DNA of 35,498 nucleotides from Ruminococcus sp. Its GTDB lineage: Bacteria > Bacillota > Clostridia > Oscillospirales > Ruminococcaceae. The first letter of the stretch is position 1. Every line of letters starts with the position of its first letter. This document shows positions 24,163-33,600 of this stretch, piece by piece. Made by a program: the position numbers and the translations under genes. The notes beneath the pieces were generated by a model that did not search any database, was not told the origin of the DNA, and saw only the letters and a program-made list of their open reading frames with translations. The stretch spans positions 1 through 35,498 of the forward strand of contig NZ_JAILNU010000022.1 of the NCBI RefSeq assembly GCF_024691275.1, read 5' to 3'.

Positions 24163-25632
24163 ATGTGTACTAAAATCGGATTTGACAACGAAAAATACCT
24201 TAAAATGCAGTCTGAACATATCAGACAGAGAATATCTGAGTTCGGAGATAAGCTTTATCTTGAATTCGGCGGAAAGCTTTTTGATGACTTCCATGCTTCA
24301 AGAGTACTGCCCGGTTTCAAGCCTGACAGCAAGCTCCAGATGCTTTTGCAGCTCAAGGACGATGCTGAGATAGTAATAGTCATCAATTCTGATGATATCG
24401 AAAAGAATAAAGTCAGAGGCGACCTTGGCATAACATACGATGTGGATGTTATCCGTCTTTTCAATGTGTTTACAAAGATAGGTCTCTATGTAAGCAGTGT
24501 TGTACTGACACGCTATGACGGTCAGCCTACAGCAGACGCTTTCCAGAAGAGACTTGAAGCTCTTGGGATAAGAGTGTACCACCATTACAGTATAAAGGGT
24601 TATCCGTCAAATCTTCAGTACATCATCAGTGATGAGGGCTACGGCAGAAATGAGTACATCGAAACAAGCCGCAAGCTGGTCGTTATCACTGCACCGGGCC
24701 CCGGAAGCGGAAAAATGGCTACCTGCCTCTCTCAGCTCTACCATGAGCATAAGAGGGGAGTAAATGCCGGATACGCAAAGTTTGAAACTTTCCCGATATG
24801 GAACCTTCCTCTCCGTCACCCTGTAAATATCGCCTATGAGGCTGCAACTTCCGACCTCAATGACGTTAACATGATAGACCCGTTCCACTTGGAAGCTTAC
24901 GGAAAGACTACTGTAAACTACAACCGTGATGTTGAGATATTCCCCGTGCTCAATGCAATGTTCGAGAATATCCTCGGCGAGTCTCCTTACAAGTCTCCTA
25001 CGGATATGGGCGTAAATATGGCAGGAAACTGCATAATCGACGACGAGGCTGTTTGCGAGGCTGCAAAGCAGGAGATAATCCGCCGCTATTATGTGGGTAT
25101 GTGCGACTACAGAAAGGGTCTTATCTCGCAGGACGAGTTGATGAAGCTTGAACTTCTTATGAAGCAGGCAAACGTTACCGTTGAGGACAGAAAGGTCGTA
25201 AAGGCTGCTCTTGACAAGGAGAAGGCTACAGAAGGTCCTGCTGCTGCAATGGAGCTTCCTGACGGTACTATCATAACAGGACGTACATCAAATCTTCTCG
25301 GTGCAGTTTCTGCGCTGCTGCTCAATGCACTCAAGCATTTTGCTGATATCGACGATGAAGTACTTCTCATGTCGCCTCATGTTATCGAGCCTATCATGGA
25401 GCTCAAGGTAAATCACCTCGGCAACAACAACCCGAGAATGCATACCGACGAGACACTCCTTGCGCTCTCTATCTGTGCTAATACCGATCCCAATGCTAAG
25501 AAGGCAATGGAGCAGATAGCAAAGCTCCGCGGCTGTGAGGTGCATTCAACTGTTATACTTTCATCGGTCGATGAGCGTATCTTCAAGAGACTCGGCATTA
25601 ATCTCACCTGCGAGCCTAAGTACGAAGCATAA
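24163..25632 (+). CDS. DUF1846 (UPF0371) family protein
   Basis: 489-residue cytoplasmic protein of a widely conserved family without an established function. Recognisable stretches are the N-terminal IGFDNEKYLKMQSEHI, the glycine-rich APGPGSGKMATCLSQLYHEH (177-196, resembling a phosphate-binding loop), and a strongly conserved block around FETFPIWNLPLRHPVN and MIDPFHLEAYG. ATG at 24163 is preceded by GGGAGG; a GTG nine codons earlier lacks such a site. Own promoter and terminator, so it is a single-gene unit. The P-loop-like motif suggests nucleotide use, but that is inference. Confidence 0.92.
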   Translation: MCTKIGFDNEKYLKMQSEHIRQRISEFGDKLYLEFGGKLFDDFHASRVLPGFKPDSKLQMLLQLKDDAEIVIVINSDDIEKNKVRGDLGITYDVDVIRLFNVFTKIGLYVSSVVLTRYDGQPTADAFQKRLEALGIRVYHHYSIKGYPSNLQYIISDEGYGRNEYIETSRKLVVITAPGPGSGKMATCLSQLYHEHKRGVNAGYAKFETFPIWNLPLRHPVNIAYEAATSDLNDVNMIDPFHLEAYGKTTVNYNRDVEIFPVLNAMFENILGESPYKSPTDMGVNMAGNCIIDDEAVCEAAKQEIIRRYYVGMCDYRKGLISQDELMKLELLMKQANVTVEDRKVVKAALDKEKATEGPAAAMELPDGTIITGRTSNLLGAVSALLLNALKHFADIDDEVLLMSPHVIEPIMELKVNHLGNNNPRMHTDETLLALSICANTDPNAKKAMEQIAKLRGCEVHSTVILSSVDERIFKRLGINLTCEPKYEA

Positions 25633-25643
25633 ATATTGTGATA

Positions 25644-25689
25644 AATGCCATAGATAAGCTGGTTATTCAGCAGAGCTGTGGCATTTTTG
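25644..25689 (+). terminator. Terminator of the DUF1846 gene
   Basis: AATGCCATAG (25644-25653) pairs with CTGTGGCATT (25676-25685) including one G-U, with a small inner GCTG/CAGC stem, followed by ATTTTTGC. Confidence 0.8.
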
Positions 25690-25690
25690 C

Positions 25691-25718
25691 TTACGAATGA
25701 ACATTTAGAGTTTATAAT
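25691..25718 (+). promoter_or_regulatory. Probable promoter of the DUF2500 gene
   Basis: TATAAT at 25713-25718 is perfect; the -35 is weak (TTACGA, 25691-25696, 16-bp spacer). Confidence 0.55.
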
Positions 25719-25742
25719 GAAGAAAAAGTTTGGGGGAGTATC

Positions 25743-26114
25743 ATGCAAGGTTTTAACAATGGATTCAGCATTATGTTTTTGATGTTTATATTAGTATTTT
25801 CTCTGGCTTTTGTTTTAATAGCTGCTGTTTTCATAAAAAATCTCAGAACATGGAACAAAAACAACAATTCGCCGCGTTTGAGCGTTGATGCAAAGGTTGT
25901 AGCAAAAAGGACGAAAGTCGCGTACCACAGCGGAACAGCCGACTTTTCAGGCTCTTCTTCGACTTCTTATTTTGTAACATTTCAGGTCGAGAGCGGCGAT
26001 CGCATGGAGCTTCGCATGAGCGGACAGGACTACGGAATGTTGGCTGAAGGAGATACGGGAAAGCTCTCGTTTCAGGGGACAAGATTCCTCGGATTTCAGC
26101 GTTATATGCAATAA
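25743..26114 (+). CDS. DUF2500 family membrane protein
   Basis: 123 residues: one N-terminal membrane helix (about 9-31), then a soluble beta-rich domain. The conserved part reads YFVTFQVESGDRMELRMSG and ends GKLSFQGTRFLGF, matching the DUF2500 pattern as I know it. Function is unknown. ATG at 25743 follows GGGGGAG. It converges on the rubredoxin gene with a shared terminator. Confidence 0.88.
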   Translation: MQGFNNGFSIMFLMFILVFSLAFVLIAAVFIKNLRTWNKNNNSPRLSVDAKVVAKRTKVAYHSGTADFSGSSSTSYFVTFQVESGDRMELRMSGQDYGMLAEGDTGKLSFQGTRFLGFQRYMQ

Positions 26115-26119
26115 AATAT

Positions 26120-26157
26120 CCCGAAAGCGGTCTTGCGGCTGCTTTCGGGACTTTTTT
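26120..26157. terminator. Shared terminator of DUF2500 and rubredoxin genes
   Basis: CCCGAAAGC (26120-26128) pairs with GCTTTCGGG (26141-26149), followed by ACTTTTTT on the plus strand and ATATTTTATT on the minus strand. Confidence 0.88.
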
Positions 26158-26171
26158 ATATTGAGATGTCA

Positions 26172-26327
26172 TTACTGTGCAGAGAACTGATCCTTGCCGA
26201 CTCCGCAAAGAGGACATTCAAAGTCGTCGGGAAGGTCTTCAAACTTCGTTCCCGGAGCTATACCGTTCTCGGGAGAACCTGCTTCTTCATCGTATTCCCA
26301 GCCGCAAGCGTCACATACGTATTTCAT
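26172..26327 (-). CDS. Rubredoxin
   Basis: 51-residue iron protein. [13 protein letters not shown] and [11 protein letters not shown] give the two CxxC pairs (Cys5/Cys8 and Cys38/Cys41) that bind one Fe. Pro/Gly-rich [18 protein letters not shown] is the typical middle. Rubredoxins pass single electrons in the cytoplasm, in anaerobes often for peroxide or superoxide removal. The ATG at 26327 has a perfect AAGGAGGTG. The gene is too short for many gene finders. Own promoter, overlapped by a palindrome. It lies opposite uvrA, and no rubrerythrin or partner oxidoreductase is adjacent. Confidence 0.96.
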   Translation of the reverse strand: MKYVCDACGWEYDEEAGSPENGIAPGTKFEDLPDDFECPLCGVGKDQFSAQ

Positions 26328-26355
26328 AAACACACCTCCTTACTGACAATATTAT

Positions 26356-26373
26356 GCTCAGTGACCTCTGAGC
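26356..26373 (-). other. 5'-leader hairpin of rubredoxin mRNA
   Basis: GCTCAG (26356-26361), loop of six, CTGAGC (26368-26373), about 30 bases before the rubredoxin start. No riboswitch class recognised. Confidence 0.4.
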
Positions 26374-26405
26374 TGCTGTATTTTCGTGCTTGTTTTGTTA
26401 TTTTT

Positions 26406-26434
26406 ATTATATAGTTAATTTGTGAACAAATCAA
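26406..26434 (-). promoter_or_regulatory. Promoter of the rubredoxin gene
   Basis: Minus strand TTGATT (26429-26434), 17-bp spacer, TATAAT (26406-26411). Confidence 0.8.
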
Positions 26435-26442
26435 GGTTCACA
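26421..26442. promoter_or_regulatory. Candidate operator TGTGAAC-N8-GTTCACA over the rubredoxin -35
   Basis: TGTGAAC (26421-26427) and GTTCACA (26436-26442) are exact inverted 7-bp arms. They enclose and overlap the -35 box, a place typical for a repressor. The spacing does not match the Rex or CRP/FNR consensus as I know them. Confidence 0.5.
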
Positions 26443-26465
26443 GGGTAAAAATTTATGTTAAATGA

Positions 26466-26479
26466 AGAAAATATGTTCG
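26466..26479 (+). promoter_or_regulatory. Candidate LexA (SOS) box upstream of uvrA
   Basis: AGAAAATATGTTCG matches 12 of 14 positions of the symmetric CGAACATATGTTCG form of the Gram-positive LexA box; the right half GTTCG is perfect, the left is GAAA instead of GAAC. It lies just upstream of the uvrA -10, as expected for SOS control. Confidence 0.45.
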
Positions 26480-26504
26480 ATAGGTTTATTTTTTGCCATA
26501 GATA

Positions 26505-26513
26505 TGGTATAAT
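26505..26513 (+). promoter_or_regulatory. Extended -10 promoter of uvrA
   Basis: TGGTATAAT (26505-26513) is an extended -10; the -35 region is poor. The start codon is 51 bases downstream. Confidence 0.7.
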
Positions 26514-26563
26514 ACTATTTGTACGTTTCATTCAGATAATTTGTTTTGTTTGAGGAGCATAAT

Positions 26564-29383
26564 ATGACTGATAAAATAATAATTAAAGGTGCAAGAGCCA
26601 ATAACCTTAAAAATATAGACCTCGAACTCCCGCGTGACCGCCTTATCGTCATGACGGGACTTTCAGGCTCGGGAAAGTCCTCCCTTGCCTTCGATACTAT
26701 ATATGCTGACGGTCAGCGCCGCTACGTTGAGAGCCTTTCATCCTACGCAAGAATGTTCCTCGGTCAGATGGAAAAGCCGGATGTGGACAGCATCGAGGGC
26801 CTTTCTCCTGCTATATCCATAGACCAGAAGACTACCTCAAAGAATCCCCGTTCCACAGTCGGAACAGTCACAGAGGTATACGACTATCTCCGTCTGCTCT
26901 ATGCGAGGATAGGCGTTCCTCACTGTCCTGTATGCGGCAGAGTTATTTCCCAGCAGACCATTGACCAGATGGTGGATACCCTTATGGAGCTCCCCGCAGG
27001 TACAAAATTGCAGCTTCTCGCTCCTATCGTAAGAAATCGTAAGGGACAGTACGCGAAAGAACTCGAAAGTGCAAGAAAATCGGGCTTCGTCCGCGCAAGA
27101 GTTGATGGCATCATGTACGAGCTTTCCGAGGAGATAAAGCTTGACAAGAACAAAAAGCACAACATCGAGATAATCGTTGACCGTATCGTAATAAAAGAGG
27201 GGATAGAGTCCCGTATCACCGACAGCCTTGAAACTGTTTTCAACCTCTCGGGAGGACTTGCCATTGCTGATGTTATCGGCGGCGAGGAGATACTTTTCTC
27301 CCAGAATTACGCCTGCCCCGAGCATAATATCAGCATCGGCGAACTTGAACCCGTCATGTTCTCTTTCAACAATCCTGTGGGTGCCTGCCCCAAGTGTACA
27401 GGTCTCGGCGTTTTCAGACATATCGACCCTGACCTGATAGTGCCGAATAAGGAGCTTTCTATCGAGCAGGGCGCTATAAGCGCTTCGGGTTGGAACAGCC
27501 TTGATGAGACTTCGATAGCTATGATGTACTACCGCGCTATCTCAAAAAAGTACGGTGTGCCTATTGATGTTCCTGTTAAAGAGCTGAAAAAAGAGCAGCT
27601 CGACCTCTTCCTGTACGGTACAGGGGAGGAGACTCTCGAACTGAAAAGACCTCAGTCACTGGGCGGAGGAACATACCGTTCGCCTTTTGAGGGCGTTGTG
27701 AACAATCTCGAACGCCGCTACAAGGAGACTTCGAGCGACTGGTCAAGGAATGAGATAGAAGAGTACATGAGCGAGGTGGAGTGTCCTGTCTGCAAGGGAA
27801 AGCGTCTGCGTGACGAGTACCTTGCCGTTACAGTCGGGGACAAGAATATCAGCGACCTCACCGACCTCTCGGTAAAGGACGCTCTAAGTTTCTTCGACGG
27901 CTTGAAGCTCTCGGAGCACGACAGCTTCGTGGGAGAGCGTATCATAAAGGAGATTAAGGAGCGCCTCGGCTTCCTCAGAAGCGTGGGACTGGAATACCTG
28001 ACCCTTTCACGTTCCTCGGGTACTCTCTCGGGCGGCGAGAGCCAGCGTATCCGCCTTGCTACTCAGATAGGTTCGTCGCTGGTAGGAGTACTCTATATAC
28101 TCGACGAACCGAGTATCGGACTGCATCAGCGCGATAACGACAAGCTCATAGCGACCTTGAAGCGGCTGCGCGACCTGGGAAACACACTTATAGTTGTAGA
28201 GCATGACGATGATACTATGCTTGCCGCTGATTATATCGTGGATATAGGTCCCGGAGCAGGCATACACGGCGGTGAAGTCGTATTTGCAGGAACAGTTGAC
28301 AAGCTGCTGAAAAGTAAGAACTCCATAACAGGTCAGTACCTCAGCGGCAGAAAAAAGATAGATGTTCCGAAAAAACGCAGGAGCGGCAACGGAAAGTTCC
28401 TGACAGTAAAGGGAGCAACTGAGCATAATCTGCGTGATATCGACGTTTCTATACCTCTCGGAGAGCTGATATGCGTTACGGGCGTTTCAGGCTCAGGAAA
28501 ATCTTCGCTGGTAAACGAGATAATCTACAAGCACCTCGCTGCAAAGCTCAATCGCGCAAAGATAAGATGCGGCAGCTTCAAGGCTATGGAAGGACTTGAA
28601 AATCTCGATAAGGTGATATGCATAGATCAGTCACCGATCGGACGTACTCCACGCTCAAATCCCGCAACTTATACGGGCGTTTTCAGCGATATAAGAGAGC
28701 TTTTCGCAAAAACTCCAGACGCTAAGGCTCATGGATATACAAGCGGAAGATTTTCCTTCAATGTCAAGGGCGGACGCTGTGAAGCCTGCGAGGGCGACGG
28801 AATAATCAAGATAGAAATGCATTTTCTGCCCGATATCTATGTACCTTGCGAGGTTTGCAAGGGAAAGCGCTACAACCGCGAGACCCTTGACGTTCACTAT
28901 AAGGGAAAGTCCATATATGACGTTCTGGAAATGACAGTGGACGAGGGAATGGAATTTTTCGAGCATATCCCTAAGATAGCACGAAAGCTTAAAACCTTGC
29001 AGGAAGTGGGACTGGGATATATCAAGATAGGTCAGCCTGCCACTACGCTTTCGGGCGGTGAGGCTCAGCGCGTTAAGCTGTCAACTGAGCTTTCAAAGCG
29101 CTCCACAGGCAATACCATATATATACTGGACGAGCCTACTACGGGACTTCATACTGCCGATGTCCATAAGCTGATAGATGTGCTTCAAAAGCTGACAGAT
29201 CAGGGAAATACAGTTCTTGTCATCGAGCACAACCTCAATGTCATAAAAGTTGCAGACCACATAATCGACTTGGGGCCCGAGGGCGGCGACGGCGGCGGAA
29301 TGATAGTCGCACAGGGAACTCCTGAGGAGGTAGCAGCTTGTCCGCAGTCGTATACGGGACAGTATCTGAAAAGTTATCTATAA
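26564..29383 (+). CDS. uvrA: UvrABC excinuclease subunit A
   Basis: DNA-damage sensor of nucleotide excision repair: a dimeric ABC-type ATPase that finds lesions and loads UvrB. The first Walker A is GLSGSGKSS (32-40), the second GVSGSGKSS near 645. Two LSGGE signatures (TLSGGESQ and TLSGGEAQ) are present. Zinc modules include CPVC near 120, CPVCKGKR, and the C-terminal finger with Cys739, Cys742, Cys762 and Cys765. 939 residues, normal for the family. ATG at 26564 is supported by GAGGAG (26552-26557), rather than an upstream TTG. uvrB is not adjacent. A possible LexA box suggests SOS control. Confidence 0.98.
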   Translation: MTDKIIIKGARANNLKNIDLELPRDRLIVMTGLSGSGKSSLAFDTIYADGQRRYVESLSSYARMFLGQMEKPDVDSIEGLSPAISIDQKTTSKNPRSTVGTVTEVYDYLRLLYARIGVPHCPVCGRVISQQTIDQMVDTLMELPAGTKLQLLAPIVRNRKGQYAKELESARKSGFVRARVDGIMYELSEEIKLDKNKKHNIEIIVDRIVIKEGIESRITDSLETVFNLSGGLAIADVIGGEEILFSQNYACPEHNISIGELEPVMFSFNNPVGACPKCTGLGVFRHIDPDLIVPNKELSIEQGAISASGWNSLDETSIAMMYYRAISKKYGVPIDVPVKELKKEQLDLFLYGTGEETLELKRPQSLGGGTYRSPFEGVVNNLERRYKETSSDWSRNEIEEYMSEVECPVCKGKRLRDEYLAVTVGDKNISDLTDLSVKDALSFFDGLKLSEHDSFVGERIIKEIKERLGFLRSVGLEYLTLSRSSGTLSGGESQRIRLATQIGSSLVGVLYILDEPSIGLHQRDNDKLIATLKRLRDLGNTLIVVEHDDDTMLAADYIVDIGPGAGIHGGEVVFAGTVDKLLKSKNSITGQYLSGRKKIDVPKKRRSGNGKFLTVKGATEHNLRDIDVSIPLGELICVTGVSGSGKSSLVNEIIYKHLAAKLNRAKIRCGSFKAMEGLENLDKVICIDQSPIGRTPRSNPATYTGVFSDIRELFAKTPDAKAHGYTSGRFSFNVKGGRCEACEGDGIIKIEMHFLPDIYVPCEVCKGKRYNRETLDVHYKGKSIYDVLEMTVDEGMEFFEHIPKIARKLKTLQEVGLGYIKIGQPATTLSGGEAQRVKLSTELSKRSTGNTIYILDEPTTGLHTADVHKLIDVLQKLTDQGNTVLVIEHNLNVIKVADHIIDLGPEGGDGGGMIVAQGTPEEVAACPQSYTGQYLKSYL

Positions 29384-29432
29384 TAAAGCCGTCACATTTG
29401 ATTTAGTTCATGTTACGTGTCGTGTAAGGCGC

Positions 29433-29451
29433 GGGCGAACACTGTTCGCCC
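29433..29451. repeat. Palindromic intergenic element GGGCGAAC-N3-GTTCGCCC
   Basis: GGGCGAAC (29433-29440), ACT, GTTCGCCC (29444-29451), followed by CTACA. Hairpins of the form TGTAGGGGCG...CGCCC are, to my recollection, abundant between genes in Oscillospiraceae, so this may be one copy of a dispersed repeat. The copy number cannot be tested here. Confidence 0.55.
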
Positions 29452-29493
29452 CTACAATAAGCTGACGGATAATGGCTAAGGCTCAAATACAAT

Positions 29494-29533
29494 GCCCCGA
29501 AACACTTTAAAGTGTTTCGGGGCAAAACTTTTT
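29494..29533. terminator. Terminator between uvrA and the spoVT-like gene
   Basis: GCCCCGAAACACTTT (29494-29508) and AAAGTGTTTCGGGGC (29509-29523) form a perfect 30-base palindrome, followed on the plus strand by AAAACTTTTT. It lies between convergent genes and probably serves both. Confidence 0.8.
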
Positions 29534-29589
29534 ATATGGGTATCGACCTTGTACTTTTGGGCTTAAACTAAATGTGCAGCTGAAAACAT

Positions 29590-30132
29590 TCAGCTTGCTA
29601 TCTGTTTTGCAAGGAACTGTGCTGAGGCGTTGATAAGGCTCTTTTGCAGCTCTGTAACTTCTTGGCACTTTTCTGTTGTCATAAATGCAACAGCTCCCGA
29701 AACATCGCCTGCTGTGATTATTGGCAGAGCTGCCGTAGCAGTCCTGCCCACGCCCTCTACAGGATAAAAATTATTGGTGCTGCCGTCAGGACAGAAGAAC
29801 TGTCCGCGGTTCTCCATAAGCTCTTCAAGCTGAGATGTCACACGGCGCTCTGAAAACTCCTTGCGCGGAACACCTGCGGAAGCCACAACGTGATCCTTGT
29901 CAAAGATTATGACCGGACAGCCTGCTATCTTGTACATGATGTCAGCAATGTTGCAGGCGTTTTCGCTCATCTCGCTGATCGCGGAATACTTCTTGAATAT
30001 GACTTCGCCTTCGTTGTTGGTGTATATTTCAAGCGGGTCGCCTTCACGTATACGCATGGTGCGACGAATCTCCTTAGGTATGACTACTCTGCCGAGATCA
30101 TCTATTCTTCTTACGATACCGGTTGCTCTCAT
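29590..30132 (-). CDS. spoVT: Stage V sporulation protein T-like regulator (AbrB + GAF)
   Basis: Transcription factor. Residues 1-50 are an AbrB/SpoVT DNA-binding domain (MRATGIVRRIDDLGRVVIPK, RTMRIREGDPLEIY). Residues 55-180 fit the GAF-like C-terminal domain, with GDVSGAVAFMT near its end. The 180-residue length matches Bacillus SpoVT (178), a late forespore regulator in sporulation. I chose ATG at 30132 because GGGAGG precedes it; the frame stays open for 26 codons upstream but without a ribosome site. Clostridial relatives are often annotated SpoVT even where sporulation is not shown. Convergent with uvrA; the promoter was not identified with confidence. Confidence 0.92.
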   Translation of the reverse strand: MRATGIVRRIDDLGRVVIPKEIRRTMRIREGDPLEIYTNNEGEVIFKKYSAISEMSENACNIADIMYKIAGCPVIIFDKDHVVASAGVPRKEFSERRVTSQLEELMENRGQFFCPDGSTNNFYPVEGVGRTATAALPIITAGDVSGAVAFMTTEKCQEVTELQKSLINASAQFLAKQIAS

Positions 30133-30286
30133 AAAAAATACCTCCCAAAATCTGTTTGACTTTGTGAGGTTATTATTTCCGTGTTGGTTTTGATTATGCA
30201 TTGATGACAAGACGATTTTATCTGCGATTTTTATTGGTTTGTACGCTGAAAATACGGACTTGCCTGAAGAATTCGCACTGCGCTGT
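30133..30286. other. Upstream region of spoVT-like gene, no gene seen
   Basis: AT-rich DNA with the spoVT ribosome site (GGGAGG). A CATAATC box is present on the minus strand about 60 bases before the start, but without a convincing -35 for any sigma factor. Confidence 0.4.
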
Positions 30287-30388
30287 TTAGTTTGCGCAGA
30301 ACAGGTATCCCGAATAAATGTTGTCGTGCTTCTTTACACCTCGGTAATTCCTGTTCGTGCGGCGTTTCATCTGTTCCTGTACACTATA
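30287..30388 (-). pseudogene. Fragment of a large serine recombinase, zinc-ribbon region
   Basis: On the minus strand a short frame reads EQMKRRTNRNYRGVKKHDNI and continues YSGYLFCAN before a stop at 30287. A basic stretch followed by NxYSGxLFC is the usual lead-in to the zinc ribbon of large serine recombinases from clostridial transposons. The remaining Cys residues and everything after are missing. It overlaps the left edge of the opposite-strand catalytic fragment. Recognition is by motif memory over only about 30 residues. Confidence 0.45.
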
Positions 30389-30402
30389 TATCAAATGTCG
30401 TG

Positions 30403-30531
30403 AGGACTGAGGGCATCTCCGTCTGCTCGACAAAACGCAGAGAGTGCTTTCAGGCTATGATCGCCGATGCATTGGCAGGAAAGATAGACCTTATCATTAC
30501 AAAGAGCGCCAGCCGCTTTACAAGAAGGTAA
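30403..30531 (+). pseudogene. Fragment of a serine recombinase, catalytic domain
   Basis: The frame reads EGISVCSTKRRECFQAMIAD, then ALAGKIDLIITKSASRFTRR and a stop. This is the middle of a resolvase-type catalytic domain (EGISGTST..R..F..MI.DA..GKIDLIITKS.SRF.RN). The N-terminal part with the catalytic Ser, and everything after SRF, is absent. A dead remnant of a mobile element. Confidence 0.75.
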
Positions 30532-30564
30532 CGGTTTCGCCCTTGTTTAACACCGAAATATTTT

Positions 30565-30586
30565 GAAATTACAAATTTGTAATTTC
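30565..30586. promoter_or_regulatory. Perfect 22-bp palindrome upstream of the giant surface gene
   Basis: GAAATTACAAA (30565-30575) is followed directly by its exact reverse complement (30576-30586). It ends just before the -35 position of the promoter of the surface-protein gene, so it is a strong candidate for a dimeric repressor or activator site. Confidence 0.6.
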
Positions 30587-30587
30587 A

Positions 30588-30616
30588 TACACAAACCGAT
30601 TTTCAGATGATATAAT
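30588..30616 (+). promoter_or_regulatory. Promoter of the giant surface-protein gene
   Basis: TATAAT (30611-30616) is perfect; the -35 is poor (TACACA, 30588-30593, 17-bp spacer), consistent with an activator-dependent or weak promoter. Start codon 46 bases below. Confidence 0.65.
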
Positions 30617-30661
30617 GGAATACATACAGAGACGTTTTTGTTTTTTTTAGGAGGTATTTGT

Positions 30662-33600
30662 ATGAATAATAAAAGAACTAAGAGTATGCTGCCAGAATCA
30701 AAAGGAAGTATTCTTAAGCGAGCTGCTGCGGTATTGCTATCTGTGACGATGCTGCCGCTCATGGAACTTCCAGCCATAACTGACGCTGCATCACCTGTTA
30801 CACTTGCATCAAAAACAATGAATGCCTCAAAAGCCATCGGTATTAATAACGATGCCGCACCTGACGGATTTGACGAAGATGACGACAAAAGCAACCCATA
30901 TGGCAGGAAGACTGTTGTATTTGGCGATGCTGAAGAGGTTTACAGCATGAAGACAAGTATGTCCGACGGTTCGATCATTGGTGACGATGTGAGTAATGTC
31001 GGTTCAAAGTGTAAAAACGAAATTACTTGTCAAAACACCCAATGGGTAGATAGAAACGGAAATGAGGTTAAGCGTTTCATTTCAGATATTGCTATTTGTG
31101 GTTATCCACGCTATTGGAGCAACGAAAAATGGAAAAGCAATTTACCGAAGGCAGTTGCTGAACTGCAGCGGAATGGCTATGATGTCGTTACTTACAGTAA
31201 TACTTTGGATGGTGACCGGAGTCTGGAGGGAACGGATCTCGCTGCCGGAAAGCCTGGTGATGCAAATATGCATCGTCTCTTCCGTGGTGATGAAGTAGCC
31301 AAGTATAATATTGCGATCGGATATAAATATACCGATGATGCAAACGAAGCAATCAAAGATGTGATGCTGTTTGACGACGCTTATAGTGAAATAAAAAAAT
31401 ACTCGACCCACGAGTTTAACGGAAGATATTATCAGGAACCAACTGTCTTTGGAGATAGCGAGTTCCGCAGTAATAACGGCTATCTGAATATGGGATATAA
31501 CTGGGATGAAAATGGTGCATGGACTCTGTATATGGTATATACAAAGCAGAACAAAGCATCTTCTTCCGAAGTAACAGCCGTCACCGGCTTGTCCATGTAC
31601 CCGCATGGTAAAGAAAACAGCAATTCATATCTGGGTGTTGGCAGTTTTTATACAAATGGTGATGGCAAACATGTTATACGCCAGGAACATACCGACCTGA
31701 ATGCAGGCTTAGACCATTATTGGTTTCCTGAAATGTATCTGCATCAGACGACCGTGACTGTCCGTCCACTGCAACTTGAAGGCAGCACCGTCAGCGGAAA
31801 GGCAAAAATTCAGGAAAAATCTGCGATCAACAAGACCGCAGGCGGAAACTTTGACGGCAACACAGAGGGTCAAAAGAATCATTTTGCAATGGTTGCGGCG
31901 GTTGACGGCGAATTGCAGCTTGCTGTTGTGGAGGCAAAAGATCCGGAAAACAGCCAGACTGTGAAAACGATCGGTACTTACAGTGACAAATCTGAAGTCA
32001 CCTTAGCAGCACAGATGAGCATTGCTTCAGGCGACTTTGACGGCAACGGCATTGATGATATCGCAGTCTATAACCCATTCCACACAGACGGCTCTCGTGT
32101 GGAGATATACTCAAAAACGGGTTCAGGCTCGGTTGATGATATTAACAGCTGGGAGATCAAGCGAACGATCGCTGTTACACCGGATGATGTTGTTTCACTT
32201 TCTGTCGGTGATATCAACAATGACGGTATTGACGACCTTGTTGTTGCTGCAAATGACGGCGTTAATGTTTACAGCGGCGCAAGAAAGAATATGCTTTCCG
32301 AAAATGAGCAGATTTGTGAAAACAGTGAGGCGATTAATTTCTCTGCAACTGTATTCCGTGATAAAATTGCAGGACAGTATCAGAATTTCATCGCTGTTCT
32401 TGGAGCAGGAAAAGAAACTCTCACAAGTGGCAAGCTCTCGGTATTTAGCAGAGATAACAAAGGCAATTATACAGCCGTTGCAACAACCGAGGCATATTTG
32501 GGGAACATTAATGTATTAACAAAATTAAAATATCAGCTTGAACTCGTCTATGCGGACGGCAGACTTGTTTCGCCCTATTTCAATATGCAGACCTATATTT
32601 TTGAAGAGGGCAAACTGACAGAAAAAAAGCTTTCCAAATTGGATAATAGCAATAATAGGTTTTCTTTCGTTTATTACAAAGAGGATATGTATCGATACCT
32701 TCCGTATGATATTCAGGTAGCTGACCTGAACGGAACAGGTGAGGAGACTGTATTCTTTAAAACTATGATAGCTGACGAAAAAGGTACAATACATACACGT
32801 TCATTTTCAGCTATTACACCAACGGAAAAAGATTCCATTTATATGAGTTCCACTATCAACAAAAGTCAGGACACTGAATATTGCTACGCTGTTGTAAATA
32901 CAGACAACGACTCATCTTATTTGACCTATACCGGAAAGCACTGGTTCTCCTATACTGATCCTGCTGTGCTGGCAGTTCTTGCCTCTCCTCCGTACTTCAA
33001 AGACCTACTGGAAAAAGACGATCTCTCCGGAGACTACCCGGGATCAATTACTTCCTACGGCAAGACAAAAGGCTCAGGCAGCAGCAATTCAGAAGCAGCA
33101 ACTATTTCCGTAGGAGCATATATCCGCTATGAGCAGGATTTCTCTATGTTCGGTGTAAAAGTTGCATCTATAGAAGCTGAAGTTGAAACAATGGCGAACT
33201 TCACAACAGAGTTTGAACAAGCCTCTGAGATCAGCTATACCACCGAGTATACTACAAGCTCCGGTGCAGATGCAGTCGTGTTCTACTCAATTCCTTATGA
33301 GTTCTATGAGTACGACATGGTATACTACTTCAATGGGGAAAAGTATACCAACAAACAGACCATTGCAATTCCCAAGCAGCCCTGCACATCAACGGTTGAA
33401 ATGGAAAAATACAAGCAGATATCTTCTATGTACCACGAACTGCCGCAGCTTTCCGATGATGTCTTGCGACATACGCTCGGTAAGCCTGAAACATATCCGC
33501 AGAATACCATGGGATATCACAATGTTCAGGAGTTCGACGGAAACTACATGGCAGTTGACTTCACCAGCGTAGGCGGTGGTATGTCACAGAGCCAGTCAAT

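Noticed and set aside
26837-27421. 194-codon minus-strand frame inside uvrA
   Set aside because: Overlaps conserved UvrA coding sequence entirely and shows only reversed-codon composition.
30133-30240. Sporulation (sigma-G-like) promoter for the spoVT-like gene
   Set aside because: A CATAATC box exists on the minus strand, but no matching -35 at the right distance was found.
30292-30402. Upstream part of the plus-strand 79-codon frame as a real protein
   Set aside because: Only the part from about 30403 resembles a recombinase; the earlier residues lack any similarity and coincide with the opposite-strand fragment.
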